A stretch of 64,000 nt of DNA from Sphingomonas sp. AOB5. Its GTDB lineage: Bacteria > Pseudomonadota > Alphaproteobacteria > Sphingomonadales > Sphingomonadaceae. The stretch is from assembly GCF_029433115.1 (NCBI RefSeq), contig NZ_JARNTV010000005.1, positions 78,271 to 142,270 of the forward strand, read 5' to 3'. The position numbers and the translations under genes are program-made. This document shows, piece after piece, positions 25,802 to 34,856 of this stretch (positions are counted from its first letter, which is position 1; each line of letters opens with the position of its first letter). The notes below the pieces were generated by a model. It saw nothing but the letters and a program-made list of their open reading frames with translations. It ran no database searches and was not told the origin of the DNA.

Positions 25802-25817
25802 GACGGTCAGCGAAAAA

Positions 25818-27476
25818 TCAGGCCCGGTTCGCCGCGCTCAGCACCGCGCGCACCGAAGCGGTCGCGATATCCGCGTCGATCCCCACCCCGAACACCGTCC
25901 GCCCATCGGCGGTGCGGCATTCGACATAGGCGGCGGCCTGCGCATCGGCACCATGGCCGATGGCGTGTTCGCTGTAATCGACCACGTCGAGGCTCGGCCC
26001 GGTGGTGCCCGCAAGCGCGTCGATCACGCCCGAGATCAGGCCGTTGCCACGCCCGGAGATCGAGCGGACCTCGCCGTCCACCGCGATACGGCCGACGAAC
26101 ACGCGGCTGCCAGCCACGCCGCTTTCCTCATAATCCTCAAGCACGAACCGCGCGCCATCGCCGGGCAGATAGGTCCGGTCGAACAGCCCGCCGATATCCG
26201 CGGCATTCAGTTCGCGGCTGGTCTCGTCGGCCAGCGCCTGGACGTGACGGCTGAAATCGGCCTGCATCCGCTTGGGCAGCTTCAGCCCGCGATCCTGCTC
26301 CAGCACCCAGGCGACGCCGCCCTTGCCCGACTGGGAATTGACGCGGATCACCGCTTCGTAATCGCGGCCCAGATCCTTGGGGTCGATCGGCAGATACGGC
26401 ACGTCCCAGAACTCGTCATTGCGCTCGGCCTGCGCAGCAAAGCCCTTCTTGATCGCGTCCTGATGGCTGCCCGAGAATGCGGTGAACACCAGTTCGCCCG
26501 CATAGGGATGGCGCGGATGCACCGGCAGCTGGTTGCAATATTCGACGGTCTTGATGACCTCGTCGATGTCCGAGAAATCGAGCTTGGGGTCGATCCCCTG
26601 CGTGTACATGTTCAGCGCCAGCGTCACGAGATCGCAATTGCCGGTGCGCTCACCATTGCCGAACAGGCAGCCCTCGACGCGATCCGCACCCGCCATCAGC
26701 CCCAGCTCGGCCGCAGCTACGCCGGTGCCGCGATCGTTATGCGGGTGGAGCGAGATGACCACGCTTTCGCGATTGCGGATATTGCGCCCGAACCATTCGA
26801 TCTGGTCGGCATAGACGTTGGGCGTCGCGCACTCGACCGTGGCGGGCAGGTTGAAGATGATCGGCCGTTCTGGCGTCGGCTGGAGGATGTCCATCACCGC
26901 TTCGCAGCACTCGAGCGAGAAATCGAGCTCGGCGGTCGAGAAGGTCTCGGGGCTGTACTCGAAATGCCATTCGGTATCGGGCTGTTTCGCCGCTTCGTCG
27001 CGCAGCACCTTGGCGCCGGCGACCGCGATCTCGCGAACCTCGTCACGGCTCATGTTGAACACGATGCGGCGCCATGCCGGCGACACGGCGTTATAGAGAT
27101 GGACGATCGCCTGCTTTGCGCCCTTCAGGCTCTGGAAACTGGTCTCGATCAGGTCCTGTCGCGACTGGGTCAGCACCTGGATGATGACGTCGTCCGGGAT
27201 CTTGCCGTCGCGGATCAGGCCCGAGATGAAATCGAACTCGGTCGCGCCCGCGGCGGGGAAGCCGACCTCGATCTCCTTCGCGCCGACTTTCAGCAACAGA
27301 TCGAAGAAGCGGGTCTTCTTCTCGCTGTCCATCGGATCGATCAGCGACTGGTTGCCGTCGCGCATATCGGTGGAGAGCCAGCGCGGCGGCTGGGTGATCG
27401 TCTTTGACGGCCATTGCCGGTCGGGCAGGTCGATGGTCGGGAAGGGACGGTATTTGGCGGAAGGATCGCGTAACAT
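25818..27476 (-). CDS. leuA: 2-isopropylmalate synthase
   Basis: Condenses acetyl-CoA with 2-ketoisovalerate, the first committed step to leucine. 552 residues, the long LeuA2 form. TIM-barrel with [11 protein letters not shown] (metal and substrate site), [51 protein letters not shown]; the C-terminal ~120 residues form the LeuA dimer domain for leucine feedback ([27 protein letters not shown]). The ATG at 27476 follows a GAGAGA. A 10-bp inverted repeat lies 66 bases upstream. No leader peptide with Leu codons was found. Confidence 0.97.
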   Translation of the reverse strand: MLRDPSAKYRPFPTIDLPDRQWPSKTITQPPRWLSTDMRDGNQSLIDPMDSEKKTRFFDLLLKVGAKEIEVGFPAAGATEFDFISGLIRDGKIPDDVIIQVLTQSRQDLIETSFQSLKGAKQAIVHLYNAVSPAWRRIVFNMSRDEVREIAVAGAKVLRDEAAKQPDTEWHFEYSPETFSTAELDFSLECCEAVMDILQPTPERPIIFNLPATVECATPNVYADQIEWFGRNIRNRESVVISLHPHNDRGTGVAAAELGLMAGADRVEGCLFGNGERTGNCDLVTLALNMYTQGIDPKLDFSDIDEVIKTVEYCNQLPVHPRHPYAGELVFTAFSGSHQDAIKKGFAAQAERNDEFWDVPYLPIDPKDLGRDYEAVIRVNSQSGKGGVAWVLEQDRGLKLPKRMQADFSRHVQALADETSRELNAADIGGLFDRTYLPGDGARFVLEDYEESGVAGSRVFVGRIAVDGEVRSISGRGNGLISGVIDALAGTTGPSLDVVDYSEHAIGHGADAQAAAYVECRTADGRTVFGVGIDADIATASVRAVLSAANRA

Positions 27477-27541
27477 GTGCGGTGTCTCTCGGCTCGACCG
27501 GGCGCTCGCCGGGTCAGGGTCGGTCTAAGGTTTCCAGGTCA

Positions 27542-27583
27542 CCCTTAGGGGAGACACGCGCGCAAGCGGCTCGCCCCTAAGGG
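27542..27583 (-). promoter_or_regulatory. Inverted repeat upstream of leuA
   Basis: CCCTTAGGGG at 27542-27551 and its exact complement CCCCTAAGGG at 27574-27583, with 22 bases between. It would lie in the leuA leader or promoter. It could be an operator or an RNA hairpin; no T-tract follows, so it is not a normal attenuator. Confidence 0.4.
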
Positions 27584-27698
27584 CGGATAAGTCGTAGGCC
27601 GAGGGCGCGCGCAATCGTCATGGTCATCCCAATGCCCAAGCCGCGCGGCTTTGTCCACCATAGCGAAGTTGCACCGCGCTAAAGTTGCGGCGCAGGCG

Positions 27699-27920
27699 TT
27701 ACATCGTGTTGGTTTCGACCATCGTGTCTTCGTTGCTGGCATTCGAAGGCGCGGACGACGGCGATGCGCTGGGCGACGGCGCGGGGGTCGGGGTCGCGAC
27801 GATCTCGGCCATGGGCGGCGGATCGGAATAGTTGGTACCCGTGGTGCCGCTTCCGCCGCACGACGCCAGCAGCAGCGCCCCGCCTAGTCCCAGTCCCACT
27901 CGGCCCAAAACCACTCGCAT
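27699..27920 (-). CDS. Small lipoprotein, about 73 aa
   Basis: MRVVLGRVGLGLGGALLLASC is a lipoprotein signal with lipobox LASC; Cys21 would be lipidated. The rest is a low-complexity Pro/Ser/Ala/Thr linker (TPTPAPSPSASPSSAPS) with no folded domain. GGAGAG precedes the ATG at 27920; two ATG codons lie upstream in the same frame (27932, 27947). Function unknown. Confidence 0.65.
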   Translation of the reverse strand: MRVVLGRVGLGLGGALLLASCGGSGTTGTNYSDPPPMAEIVATPTPAPSPSASPSSAPSNASNEDTMVETNTM

Positions 27921-28258
27921 CGCGCTCTCCATCCCTGTTTCGAGCATCGCGATAGCACGACTTCGCGGCGAGCCGAACAGGCACAGCGGCGAAACGTTGC
28001 GCAGGCGCTATCGCCGCAGTGCGAAGCGCGCGAGGAAGGGGCATCGAATTGTCTGGAGAGGGCCCTGCGGCATCGTCTGCCGCGAAGTTATTCACAGGCA
28101 AGTGTCCGATACGAAGCAGAAAACGCTTTCGGGTAGGTGCATCGGGCTGAGAACCACAGTACATCGCTCACAGCGACTACGGTGGGGAAGTCCCGCACAA
28201 ACCGTCTGCGCTGACCAAGGAATAGCCCGTCCAAGGGCACGAACAGGAGATGAAGAAC
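27921..28258. other. Divergent intergenic region, lipoprotein / SWIB
   Basis: About 340 bases without a convincing gene. It must contain promoters for both flanking genes; I see no clear -35/-10 pair or repeat. An AGGAG for the SWIB gene lies at its right end. Confidence 0.5.
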
Positions 28259-28516
28259 ATGGCGGACACCAAAGCGCGCGGCGGTATCGCCAAGCCCGTC
28301 ACCCCCTCGGCCGAACTGGCCGCGATCGTTGGCACGGCCGCGCTGCCCCGCAGCGAGATCGTCAGCAAGATGTGGGCTTACATCAAGAGCAACAACCTCC
28401 AGAACCCTGCAAACAAGCGGGAAATCCTGGCGGATGCGAAGCTCAAGCCGATCTTCGGCGCCGACAAGGTGACGATGTTCGAGATGAACAAGCACATCGC
28501 CAAGCACGTCAAGTGA
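28259..28516 (+). CDS. SWIB/MDM2 domain protein
   Basis: 85 residues, nearly all one SWIB domain (KPVTPSAELAAIVGTAALPRSEIVSKMWAYIKSNNLQNPANKREI ... LKPIFGADKVTMFEMNKHIAKHV). In eukaryotes the fold occurs in SWI/SNF chromatin complexes; bacterial stand-alone forms are known, for example in chlamydiae and many proteobacteria, without an established role, DNA or topoisomerase association being discussed. AGGAG lies 9 bases before ATG 28259; an ATG at 28250 in frame is less well spaced. Followed by two hairpins. Confidence 0.93.
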   Translation: MADTKARGGIAKPVTPSAELAAIVGTAALPRSEIVSKMWAYIKSNNLQNPANKREILADAKLKPIFGADKVTMFEMNKHIAKHVK

Positions 28517-28521
28517 TGCCT

Positions 28522-28541
28522 GGGCCGGTGTGAACCGGCCC
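28522..28541 (+). terminator. Hairpin after the SWIB gene
   Basis: GGGCCGG, loop TGTGAA, CCGGCCC, six bases after the stop. No T-tract follows; it probably acts together with the next hairpin. Confidence 0.5.
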
Positions 28542-28558
28542 GCCACTCGATGGGGTTC

Positions 28559-28592
28559 AGGGGCGGGTCCTTCAGGGGGGCCGCCCCTTTCC
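28559..28592 (+). terminator. Terminator after the SWIB gene
   Basis: Stem AGGGGCGG / CCGCCCCT with a 14-base loop, followed by TTCCTTTG. More terminator-like than the first hairpin because of the pyrimidine-rich tail. Confidence 0.6.
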
Positions 28593-28979
28593 TTTGCGCC
28601 CCGCCCTGCCGCCGCGACCACGGTGCCGGGATTGCGCGAATCGCGGTCGCGATGGCTCCGGCCGGGCCTCGCCGCACCATGAAAAATGGCGACCGCGCCA
28701 CCACAACGGGCGGAAACTTGCGGCTATTTCGCGCTCGAAGGCGCTTCGCGGCCCGATTTCGCGGATCGCCGGACAGTGCGCCGAAATACCGCCCGCACGC
28801 GACAAGCTGCGCAGCATTTTGTTGCACTGCGGCAAAACCTGCCTAAACTTTCTTGCACAAAGCGCTCAGGTCGCCATAACGGGTCCGGATTGGATGCTGT
28901 CCCTGATCGGGGGCAGGACAATGTCAGGGACAAACGGCACCGTACGGGCCGGGCGCTTTGAAACGCAGGGGGCGGAAAA
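28593..28979. other. Upstream region of the EPS export genes
   Basis: About 390 bases without a convincing gene; short frames on both strands lack ribosome sites and protein character. It holds TTGCACTGCGGCAAAA (28822-28837), the best copy of the TGC-rich motif of the EPS locus. The region is less GC-rich toward the right, as expected for a promoter. Confidence 0.6.
28822..28837. promoter_or_regulatory. TGC-rich site 1, upstream of the OPX gene
   Basis: TTGCACTGCGGCAAAA, 142 bases before the GTG start. Inverted arms TTGC and GCAA around ACTGCG. Similar sites occur at 38836-38849, 38862-38876, 49651-49667, 52501-52514 and 55615-55632. It resembles, from memory, targets of PhaR/AniA-type regulators. 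Confidence 0.55.
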
Positions 28980-29732
28980 GTGAGCGACGTTCGGGCAACC
29001 TCGATACGGCATTCCTCCATGGCGGCGTTCGGCCGGCGCGTTTCCGCGCCGCTGCGCACGCTGATGGTACTCGCGGCGGGTGCGCTGCTTGCCAGCTGCA
29101 CTACCCAGCGCGCCGATCTGCCCGCCGGGCAGGACGCCTATACGATCATCCCCGCCGCACCGACCGATGTCGTGCTGCGCGAATATCGCCTTCAGCCGGC
29201 CGATATCGTCTCGGTCGTCGTCTATCGCGAGCCGGAACTCTCGATCAGCCAGGTCGAGGTGGATTCGCAGGGTCGCGTGCCGATGCCGCTGCTCGGCCCG
29301 GTCGAGGCCGTCGGCGCGACCACCGACGAACTGGCCGAGCTGATCCGCAAGCGGCTGCTGCAATATCTGAACGAGCCGCGGGTGACGGTGTATGTCGCCA
29401 GCGCCGTCTCTCAGCGCGTGGTGGTCGATGGCTCGGTGATCCAGCCGGGCATCTATGAATTCCGCGGCCGCACGACCCTGCTCGGGGCGATCTCGCTGGC
29501 ACGTGGCCCGAACAACGTCGCCCAGCTCGACGAAGTGGCGATCTTCCGCCGCCAGGGCGGCAAGCTGTACGCAGCCAAGTTCGACCTGCGCGCGATCCGC
29601 CGCGGCGAAATGCCCGACCCCGAGATCCTGGGCAACGACACCGTCGTGGTCGGCTTCTCGGGCCTGCGCAGCGCATGGCGCGACTTCCTCCAGGCCCTGC
29701 CTGCGGTCGCGATCTTCCGCCCCTTCGGCTGA
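28980..29732 (+). CDS. Polysaccharide export outer-membrane lipoprotein (OPX, Wza/GumB-like)
   Basis: 250 residues from GTG 28980, or 237 from ATG 29019. Lipobox LLASC (Cys40) anchors it to the outer membrane. Then come the Poly_export domain (YRLQPADIVSVVVYREPELS ... VEVDSQGRVPMPLLGPVEAVGATTDELAELI) and one SLBB domain (RVVVDGSVIQPGIYEF). Forms the secretion pore for the repeat-unit polysaccharide and works with the BY-kinase encoded 30 bases downstream. It is shorter than Wza, like sphingomonad and rhizobial OPX-B proteins. Confidence 0.93.
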   Translation: MSDVRATSIRHSSMAAFGRRVSAPLRTLMVLAAGALLASCTTQRADLPAGQDAYTIIPAAPTDVVLREYRLQPADIVSVVVYREPELSISQVEVDSQGRVPMPLLGPVEAVGATTDELAELIRKRLLQYLNEPRVTVYVASAVSQRVVVDGSVIQPGIYEFRGRTTLLGAISLARGPNNVAQLDEVAIFRRQGGKLYAAKFDLRAIRRGEMPDPEILGNDTVVVGFSGLRSAWRDFLQALPAVAIFRPFG

Positions 29733-29762
29733 CGCCGCATCGCCCCGCGTCTCAAGTAACAA

Positions 29763-31988
29763 GTGAGTAGTAGAACGGTGCAGCACGAGCTTCCGAAGCG
29801 CAAAGAGACCGATGCCTGGTCGGAAGCCTATCCGGCTCAGGGCCTGATTCCGGACGGCCCTGCCACTGAGGAGGGTGGCGGTCTCGATCTGCGTGCGCTT
29901 ATGGCGGCCGCCTATCGCAATCGCCTGATCTTCGTGATCGTGATTGCGCTGGCGCTGCTGGCGGCGGTCGTGGTGACGATGCTGACGACGCCGATCTATG
30001 TCGCGACCGCCTCGGTCCAGATCGAGCAGCAGACCGCAACTATCCTTGAGAAGTCCGATGTCGAGCCAGTCATCCCGATGGCGGATGCCGATCGCTTCCT
30101 CGAGACCCAGGGCGCGATCCTGCGCAGCCGTGCGCTGGCCGAACGCGTTGCCTACTCGCTGAATCTCGCCCGCAACGATCGCTTCATCGAAGCAATGGGC
30201 GGCGAGCCGCCAAAGGCCACCGGTCGCGCGCTCATCGTCGCGCGCTATCGTCAGGTGGTCGGCCTGTTGCTGCGTAACCTGAGCATCAAGGTCCCTACAG
30301 ATTCGCGCGTCGCATCGATCTCGTTCGCCAGCCCAAGCCCGGAGATCGCGGCGCAGGTAGCCAACAGCTATGCCGAGAATTACATCCGCTCGAACCTCGA
30401 GCGGCGCTTCGACTCCTCCGCTTATGCGCGTCAGTTCCTCCAGAACCAGATCGCGCAGACGAAAGAGCGGCTCGAGGATTCCGAAGAGGCCCTGCTCGCC
30501 TATGCGCGCACCGAAGGTCTGGTCGAAACCGAGGCGACCGGCCAGACTGGCGAAGGCGGCGGTTCGACCACCCTCACGACTTCAAACCTGCGCGACATCA
30601 ATGCCAGCTACGTCGCAGTTCGTGCAGAGCGAGTGAAAGCGGAACAGCGCTGGCGCCAGGCGCAGGCCACGCCGTTGATGTCGCTGCCCGAAGTCCAGGC
30701 CAGCCCGGTGATCCAGCAGTTGCTGACCCGTCGAGCAACCGAACTGGCCGCGCTGGGCGAGCTCCGGGCACGTTATCGTCCCGACCACCCCAGTGTCGAG
30801 CAGGCGACGACCGAGCTTGCCACGCTAGACCGCGAGATCAATACGCAAGCGGTCAATGTTCGTAACGGCATCCGCAACGCCTATGACGTTCTGGTCAATC
30901 AGGAACGCGCGCTGGAAACCAGCGTGAAGGGCCTGAGCGGCAACGCCCTGTCCGAACAGGGCCTGCGCGTCCGCTACAACATCCTGAAGCGCGAGGTGGA
31001 TACCAATCGCTCGCTCTATGAGGCGCTTCTGCAGCGCTACAAGGAGCTCGCCGCGACGGCAGGCGTCTCGACCAGCAACATCTCGGTTATCGATGGCGCC
31101 CAGGTACCTGGCGGTCCGTCGAAGCCCGACCTGTTCATGAACCTCGCCTTCGCACTGTTTGCCGGATTGGGCCTCGGCGCGCTCGCCGCCTTTGTCCGCG
31201 AACATTTCGACGATGCGATCCGCACCCCCGACGAAGTGCAGCGCAAGCTCGGCCTGCAGCTCTTGGGTGTCACGCCGATCATCACCAGCGGCGGAGATCC
31301 GGTCAGCGAGTTGCGCGATCCCAAATCACCGTTGGCGGAAGCCTATCACTCGCTGCGGACCAGCATCAGCTTTGCGAGTACGCAGGGTCAGCCGCGCACA
31401 ATCCTGTTCACCAGCAGCCGTCCGGAAGAAGGCAAGTCGACCAGCTCGATCGCGATCGCCCAAGAGTTCGGGAGCCTCGGCCAGCGCGTCCTGCTGATCG
31501 ACGGCGACTTGAGAAAGCCGTCGCTGCACAAGGTGCTCAAGCTCAGCTCGAAGGCAGGCCTGAGCAACGTGCTGGCACACCACCTGGAGCTTTCCCAGGC
31601 GGTTCAGCCGAGCGGCTTCGCAAATGTCGATTTCGTGTCCAGCGGACCCATCCCGCCCAATCCGACCGAGCTGCTTGCGTCGCATACGCTGCCGCAGTTG
31701 CTGGCACAGGCTCGCGAATCCTATGATACGATAGTGATCGACGGTCCGCCGGTGATCGGTCTGGCCGACGCCCAGCTTCTGTCGCGGCAGGTCGACGCAA
31801 CTGTCTTCGCCGCACAGGCGAGCCGCTCGCATCGCGGACAGGCCAAGGCGGCGGTCCGTCGCCTGCATGCAGCCAATGCCAATGTGATCGGTGCGGTGCT
31901 GACCAAGTTCGACGCCAAGCGCGCCGGCTATGGCTATGGGTACGGCTATGGCTATGCCTACGACTATACCTACGGCAACACGGACTGA
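29763..31988 (+). CDS. Polysaccharide co-polymerase with tyrosine autokinase (Wzc-like)
   Basis: 741 residues. Wzz domain with membrane helix near residues 55-77 (RLIFVIVIALALLAAVVVTML), periplasmic coiled-coil/GNVR region, second helix near 458 (LFMNLAFALFAGLGLGALAAFV), then a cytoplasmic BY-kinase: Walker A SSRPEEGKSTSS (about 553), Walker A' LLIDGDLRKPSLHK, Walker B DTIVIDGPP. The C-terminal tail GYGYGYGYGYAYDYTYGNTD is a tyrosine cluster of the autophosphorylation type. It controls EPS chain length and export with the OPX protein. Start GTG 29763; another GTG lies at 29778. Confidence 0.94.
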   Translation: MSSRTVQHELPKRKETDAWSEAYPAQGLIPDGPATEEGGGLDLRALMAAAYRNRLIFVIVIALALLAAVVVTMLTTPIYVATASVQIEQQTATILEKSDVEPVIPMADADRFLETQGAILRSRALAERVAYSLNLARNDRFIEAMGGEPPKATGRALIVARYRQVVGLLLRNLSIKVPTDSRVASISFASPSPEIAAQVANSYAENYIRSNLERRFDSSAYARQFLQNQIAQTKERLEDSEEALLAYARTEGLVETEATGQTGEGGGSTTLTTSNLRDINASYVAVRAERVKAEQRWRQAQATPLMSLPEVQASPVIQQLLTRRATELAALGELRARYRPDHPSVEQATTELATLDREINTQAVNVRNGIRNAYDVLVNQERALETSVKGLSGNALSEQGLRVRYNILKREVDTNRSLYEALLQRYKELAATAGVSTSNISVIDGAQVPGGPSKPDLFMNLAFALFAGLGLGALAAFVREHFDDAIRTPDEVQRKLGLQLLGVTPIITSGGDPVSELRDPKSPLAEAYHSLRTSISFASTQGQPRTILFTSSRPEEGKSTSSIAIAQEFGSLGQRVLLIDGDLRKPSLHKVLKLSSKAGLSNVLAHHLELSQAVQPSGFANVDFVSSGPIPPNPTELLASHTLPQLLAQARESYDTIVIDGPPVIGLADAQLLSRQVDATVFAAQASRSHRGQAKAAVRRLHAANANVIGAVLTKFDAKRAGYGYGYGYGYAYDYTYGNTD

Positions 31989-32137
31989 TCAGCGTATCGC
32001 TCGCCTTTGGAGAGCGTGGTGCATTGTTGCGACCGGTCAGAAGACCTTGAAGGGCACTGAGCTGATGCGAGCGCTCTCTTAAAGCGCTCGCTAGCTAACA
32101 GCGTTGGCTCACTCGGAAGCAGCAGAGCTCTGGCCTC

Positions 32138-33433
32138 TCAAAGGCCTCCGTTGACGGCCCGATCTGCGGGGCACAGCGCGTCGAAGGTCCAGACCTGGCT
32201 ATTGAGCAGAGGAGGCCCATTCAGCGCGGCATTCAACAGCGCGAATGCCGCTACAGCCGGCCACAGCTTCGGCTTCGCGGCCAGCAGCGGCGCGATCAGG
32301 AGGATCGTGGCGGGCATCCACTGCCCGGCATAAAGCTGCATCGCTTGCGGGGCGAAGTAGACATAGAACGCGACGATAGCGCCAATGATCGCCACCATCG
32401 ACACAACAGTCCCGCGCCACACAATGGAGCGTAGTCCAGTGACGATGCCGGAAACGATCAGCGCAAGCCATCCGAGCATTGCCAGCCCACGAAGCGGGCT
32501 TGCGGCATATTGCGGGAGCTCATTCCACAGATATCGGCAGAATAGCGTCGATTCCGGTGCGACGTGCGCAAATGCGAAGATCGTGGCGATCGTATCCGCC
32601 AGCGTCTTGCCGTCGAAGAAGTGCGAAATCGACGCGTAACGTTCGAGCAGGCCCGTCTGGACTCCAAAGCCGATCCACGCACTGACGAGCAGAACCGGGA
32701 CCGCGGTCACAGCCAAGGCCGCACCGATCGAGATCGCAGCAAGACGCGTGGCCCCGCGCGGGTCACTCCCACGCGATTTGTCCAGCCATGTGCCCCAGGA
32801 AGCAACGGCATAGGCGGCCGCAGGCAAGTTGAACAACGCCGCCCCGGCAACCGCGGCTCCCGCAAGCGCCCCGCTTACCCAGCCGATCGATATCTGGCCA
32901 ACGATCGTGATGATCAGCAAGGCCACGCACACGGCAGCTACGGTAAGGCTGTAGGTATCCACGACCGAAGCGATGGTAACAAAGGCGTAGGACATGGCAC
33001 CCAGCGCCACCAACGACACGGCCGGTCCGGCAGTCAGGCCGCGGAGCCGCAGCGTCAGAAAGAGAGCCGCAAGTCCGATACCGACCGCAAGAGCGAAGCC
33101 GATCGAAATCGCGACCGGCGGCGGGACACCCAAGAACTGAAGCGGCGCGATCACCATCAACGTCCAGCCGATCGCTGCGGGGTGCTTGGATGGTCCGAGA
33201 CCGCCATAGCGATGCGTGCTGATCATCCCGTAATTCTCAGCCGTATCGGCACCGAATACCGAATTGTCGACGGGGTTGAGCGAGATGAACTCGTACAGTC
33301 TCCAGGTGAAGAACAGCGTCGCGACCACCAGAATGGCCGATGCTACGATCCAATCCTGACGTATCAGATTCCGCTCGCGGAAGAGGTTGCAGACCTGGTT
33401 TTTCCACTCAACGAAGTGAGCCCGCACCGTCAT
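32138..33433 (-). CDS. Polytopic membrane protein, probable GtrC-like glycosyltransferase
   Basis: 431 residues from ATG 33433 (GGGG at good spacing). About ten membrane helices; the first periplasmic loop contains NPVDNSVFGADTAENYG with acidic residues, as in GT-C transferases, which use lipid-linked sugar donors. It is the last gene of an operon behind GtrA-like and GtrB-like genes, exactly where gtrABC systems have their specific transferase. The assignment rests on topology and context; there is no motif specific enough to name the acceptor or sugar. Confidence 0.65.
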   Translation of the reverse strand: MTVRAHFVEWKNQVCNLFRERNLIRQDWIVASAILVVATLFFTWRLYEFISLNPVDNSVFGADTAENYGMISTHRYGGLGPSKHPAAIGWTLMVIAPLQFLGVPPPVAISIGFALAVGIGLAALFLTLRLRGLTAGPAVSLVALGAMSYAFVTIASVVDTYSLTVAAVCVALLIITIVGQISIGWVSGALAGAAVAGAALFNLPAAAYAVASWGTWLDKSRGSDPRGATRLAAISIGAALAVTAVPVLLVSAWIGFGVQTGLLERYASISHFFDGKTLADTIATIFAFAHVAPESTLFCRYLWNELPQYAASPLRGLAMLGWLALIVSGIVTGLRSIVWRGTVVSMVAIIGAIVAFYVYFAPQAMQLYAGQWMPATILLIAPLLAAKPKLWPAVAAFALLNAALNGPPLLNSQVWTFDALCPADRAVNGGL

Positions 33434-33471
33434 GATCATCCCCCAGCCTCGCTCAGTGGTGATAGAACCGC

Positions 33472-34467
33472 CTAGCCGCGCCGCGACTTCCGGGCTGCCG
33501 GCTTCGGCTCAGCCTCGACCTCTGCAAAATTGATGGCATCGCGTTCCACGACGACCGGGCCGCCGCGAACCTGTTTGTGGATCGACGTTACATATTCGCC
33601 CATCACGCCGATGAAGAGGAACTGCAGACCGGACAGGAAGAACAGCGAAACGATCAGCGTGATGATCCCGCGCGGCGCGCTGGTCAGCCCCAACGCCCAG
33701 GCAGCACCGACGCCCACCGAGTAGAAGATCGACAGCGATGCGATCGCCATGCCGACCAGCGTGCAAACCCGCATCGGGGCGCTGGTGTAGGATAGGATGC
33801 CGTTGATCGCCTGATCGATCAGCATGAAGAGATTGAGCCGCGACCGGCCCCGCTCACGCTTCGCCCAGTGATAGGGAACGACGATGCGCCGGAAGCCGAC
33901 GGCGGCGATCATGCCGCGCAAAAACGGATAATGGTCCTGATAGGACAGCACCGCGTCCGCGACCTTCCGGTCGATCAGCTGGAACTCGCCCACCTTCTCC
34001 GGGATCTCAAAATCCGCCAGCCGGTTCACCGTCCGGTAGAACAGTGAGCGCGACTTGCGCATCATCCAGCTTTCCTCGCGCGTGGTGCGAGCACCGGCGA
34101 CGATCTCGTACCCACTTTCCCACAGCCGGACGAACTCCGGAACGAGCGCAGGTGGATCCTGGAGATCGATCGGAAGGAAGGTGATGACAGCGTCGCCGCT
34201 GGTCCGCCGCAGGGCATTGAACATCGAACGGAAGGGGCCGAAATTGCGCGCATTAAGGATCACACGCACTCGCGGATCCTCGGCCGCCAAGGCTCTCAGC
34301 ATTTCGGGCGTCGTGTCAGTCGAGCCATTGTCCGAGAAGACATGCTCGTAATCATATCCGGGCAGTTCATTGCGAAACATGTCCCGCACCGCCTCATAGC
34401 ATTCCCTGAGGCTGTCCTCCTCATTGTAGCAGGGCGAAACAATCGAGATGGTCTTCCGCATGATCAT
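33472..34467 (-). CDS. GT2 polyprenyl-phosphate glycosyltransferase (GtrB/DPM1-like)
   Basis: 331 residues from ATG 34467, which overlaps the stop of the GtrA gene (ATGA); a second ATG lies at 34461. GT-A domain with SIVSPCYNEEDSLRECYEAV, SDNGSTDTT, the DxD-equivalent LPIDLQDPP and ERGRSRLN; two C-terminal membrane helices (MRVCTLVGMAIASLSIFYSVGV and IITLIVSLFFLSGLQFLFIGVMGEYV). Such enzymes load a sugar from a nucleotide donor onto undecaprenyl phosphate. The product would be flipped by the GtrA-like protein and used by the GtrC-like protein. Confidence 0.92.
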   Translation of the reverse strand: MIMRKTISIVSPCYNEEDSLRECYEAVRDMFRNELPGYDYEHVFSDNGSTDTTPEMLRALAAEDPRVRVILNARNFGPFRSMFNALRRTSGDAVITFLPIDLQDPPALVPEFVRLWESGYEIVAGARTTREESWMMRKSRSLFYRTVNRLADFEIPEKVGEFQLIDRKVADAVLSYQDHYPFLRGMIAAVGFRRIVVPYHWAKRERGRSRLNLFMLIDQAINGILSYTSAPMRVCTLVGMAIASLSIFYSVGVGAAWALGLTSAPRGIITLIVSLFFLSGLQFLFIGVMGEYVTSIHKQVRGGPVVVERDAINFAEVEAEPKPAARKSRRG

Positions 34468-34856
34468 TGTCTCCCGAAGACGAACCGCTTCAGTATCAGG
34501 AATGAGAGGACCACCGTCGGCGGGATGCAAAGCGCCTGCGCCACGAGGGATTGAAGGCCGGTCCGCTCGAGCGCGACCAGCAGAACCAGATTGAAGAGAT
34601 AGGTGAACCCGTACGCGCCGATGAAGCGCGGGATCAGGCGGGGATCGCTGCTCGAGAACACGAACCGGCCGGTCGTGAAGAAATTGAACAGGATTCCGAC
34701 ACAGGTGGCGATGAACAGTGCCAGCGGGCTCGCCAGCCCTAGCCATATTCCGAGCCCGAACACGGAATAGCCGAACAGCGTGTTGACCACGCCGATCGCC
34801 AGGAACCGGATCAGGCGAGGGTCGATCAGGCTGGTCAAGGCTTCAATTTTGGCCAT
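34464..34856 (-). CDS. GtrA-like flippase family protein
   Basis: 130 residues with four membrane helices. Family signatures: LIRFLAIGVVNTLFGYSVF near the N-terminus and FFTTGRFVF in the middle. GtrA proteins are thought to flip polyprenyl-phosphate-linked sugars to the periplasmic side. Overlaps the upstream oxidoreductase gene by 14 bases and the downstream GtrB gene by 4 bases, so it is part of the compact operon. Confidence 0.9.
   Translation of the reverse strand: MAKIEALTSLIDPRLIRFLAIGVVNTLFGYSVFGLGIWLGLASPLALFIATCVGILFNFFTTGRFVFSSSDPRLIPRFIGAYGFTYLFNLVLLVALERTGLQSLVAQALCIPPTVVLSFLILKRFVFGRQ

Larger units (their letters stand above)
25513..25817. other. Intergenic region with motif C and repeats
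   Basis: No gene seen. From left to right: motif C (25522-25538), a small hairpin CCGGC/GCCGG (25557-25571), the C/G-rich palindromic repeat (25619-25742) and a hairpin at the leuA end (25780-25801). The repeats occupy most of the space between the LytTR start and the leuA stop. Confidence 0.7.

Noticed and set aside
31989..32137. TGCATTGTTGCGA near 32020 as another EPS-locus site.
   Set aside because: It lies between convergent gene ends, not before a start codon, and the match is poor.
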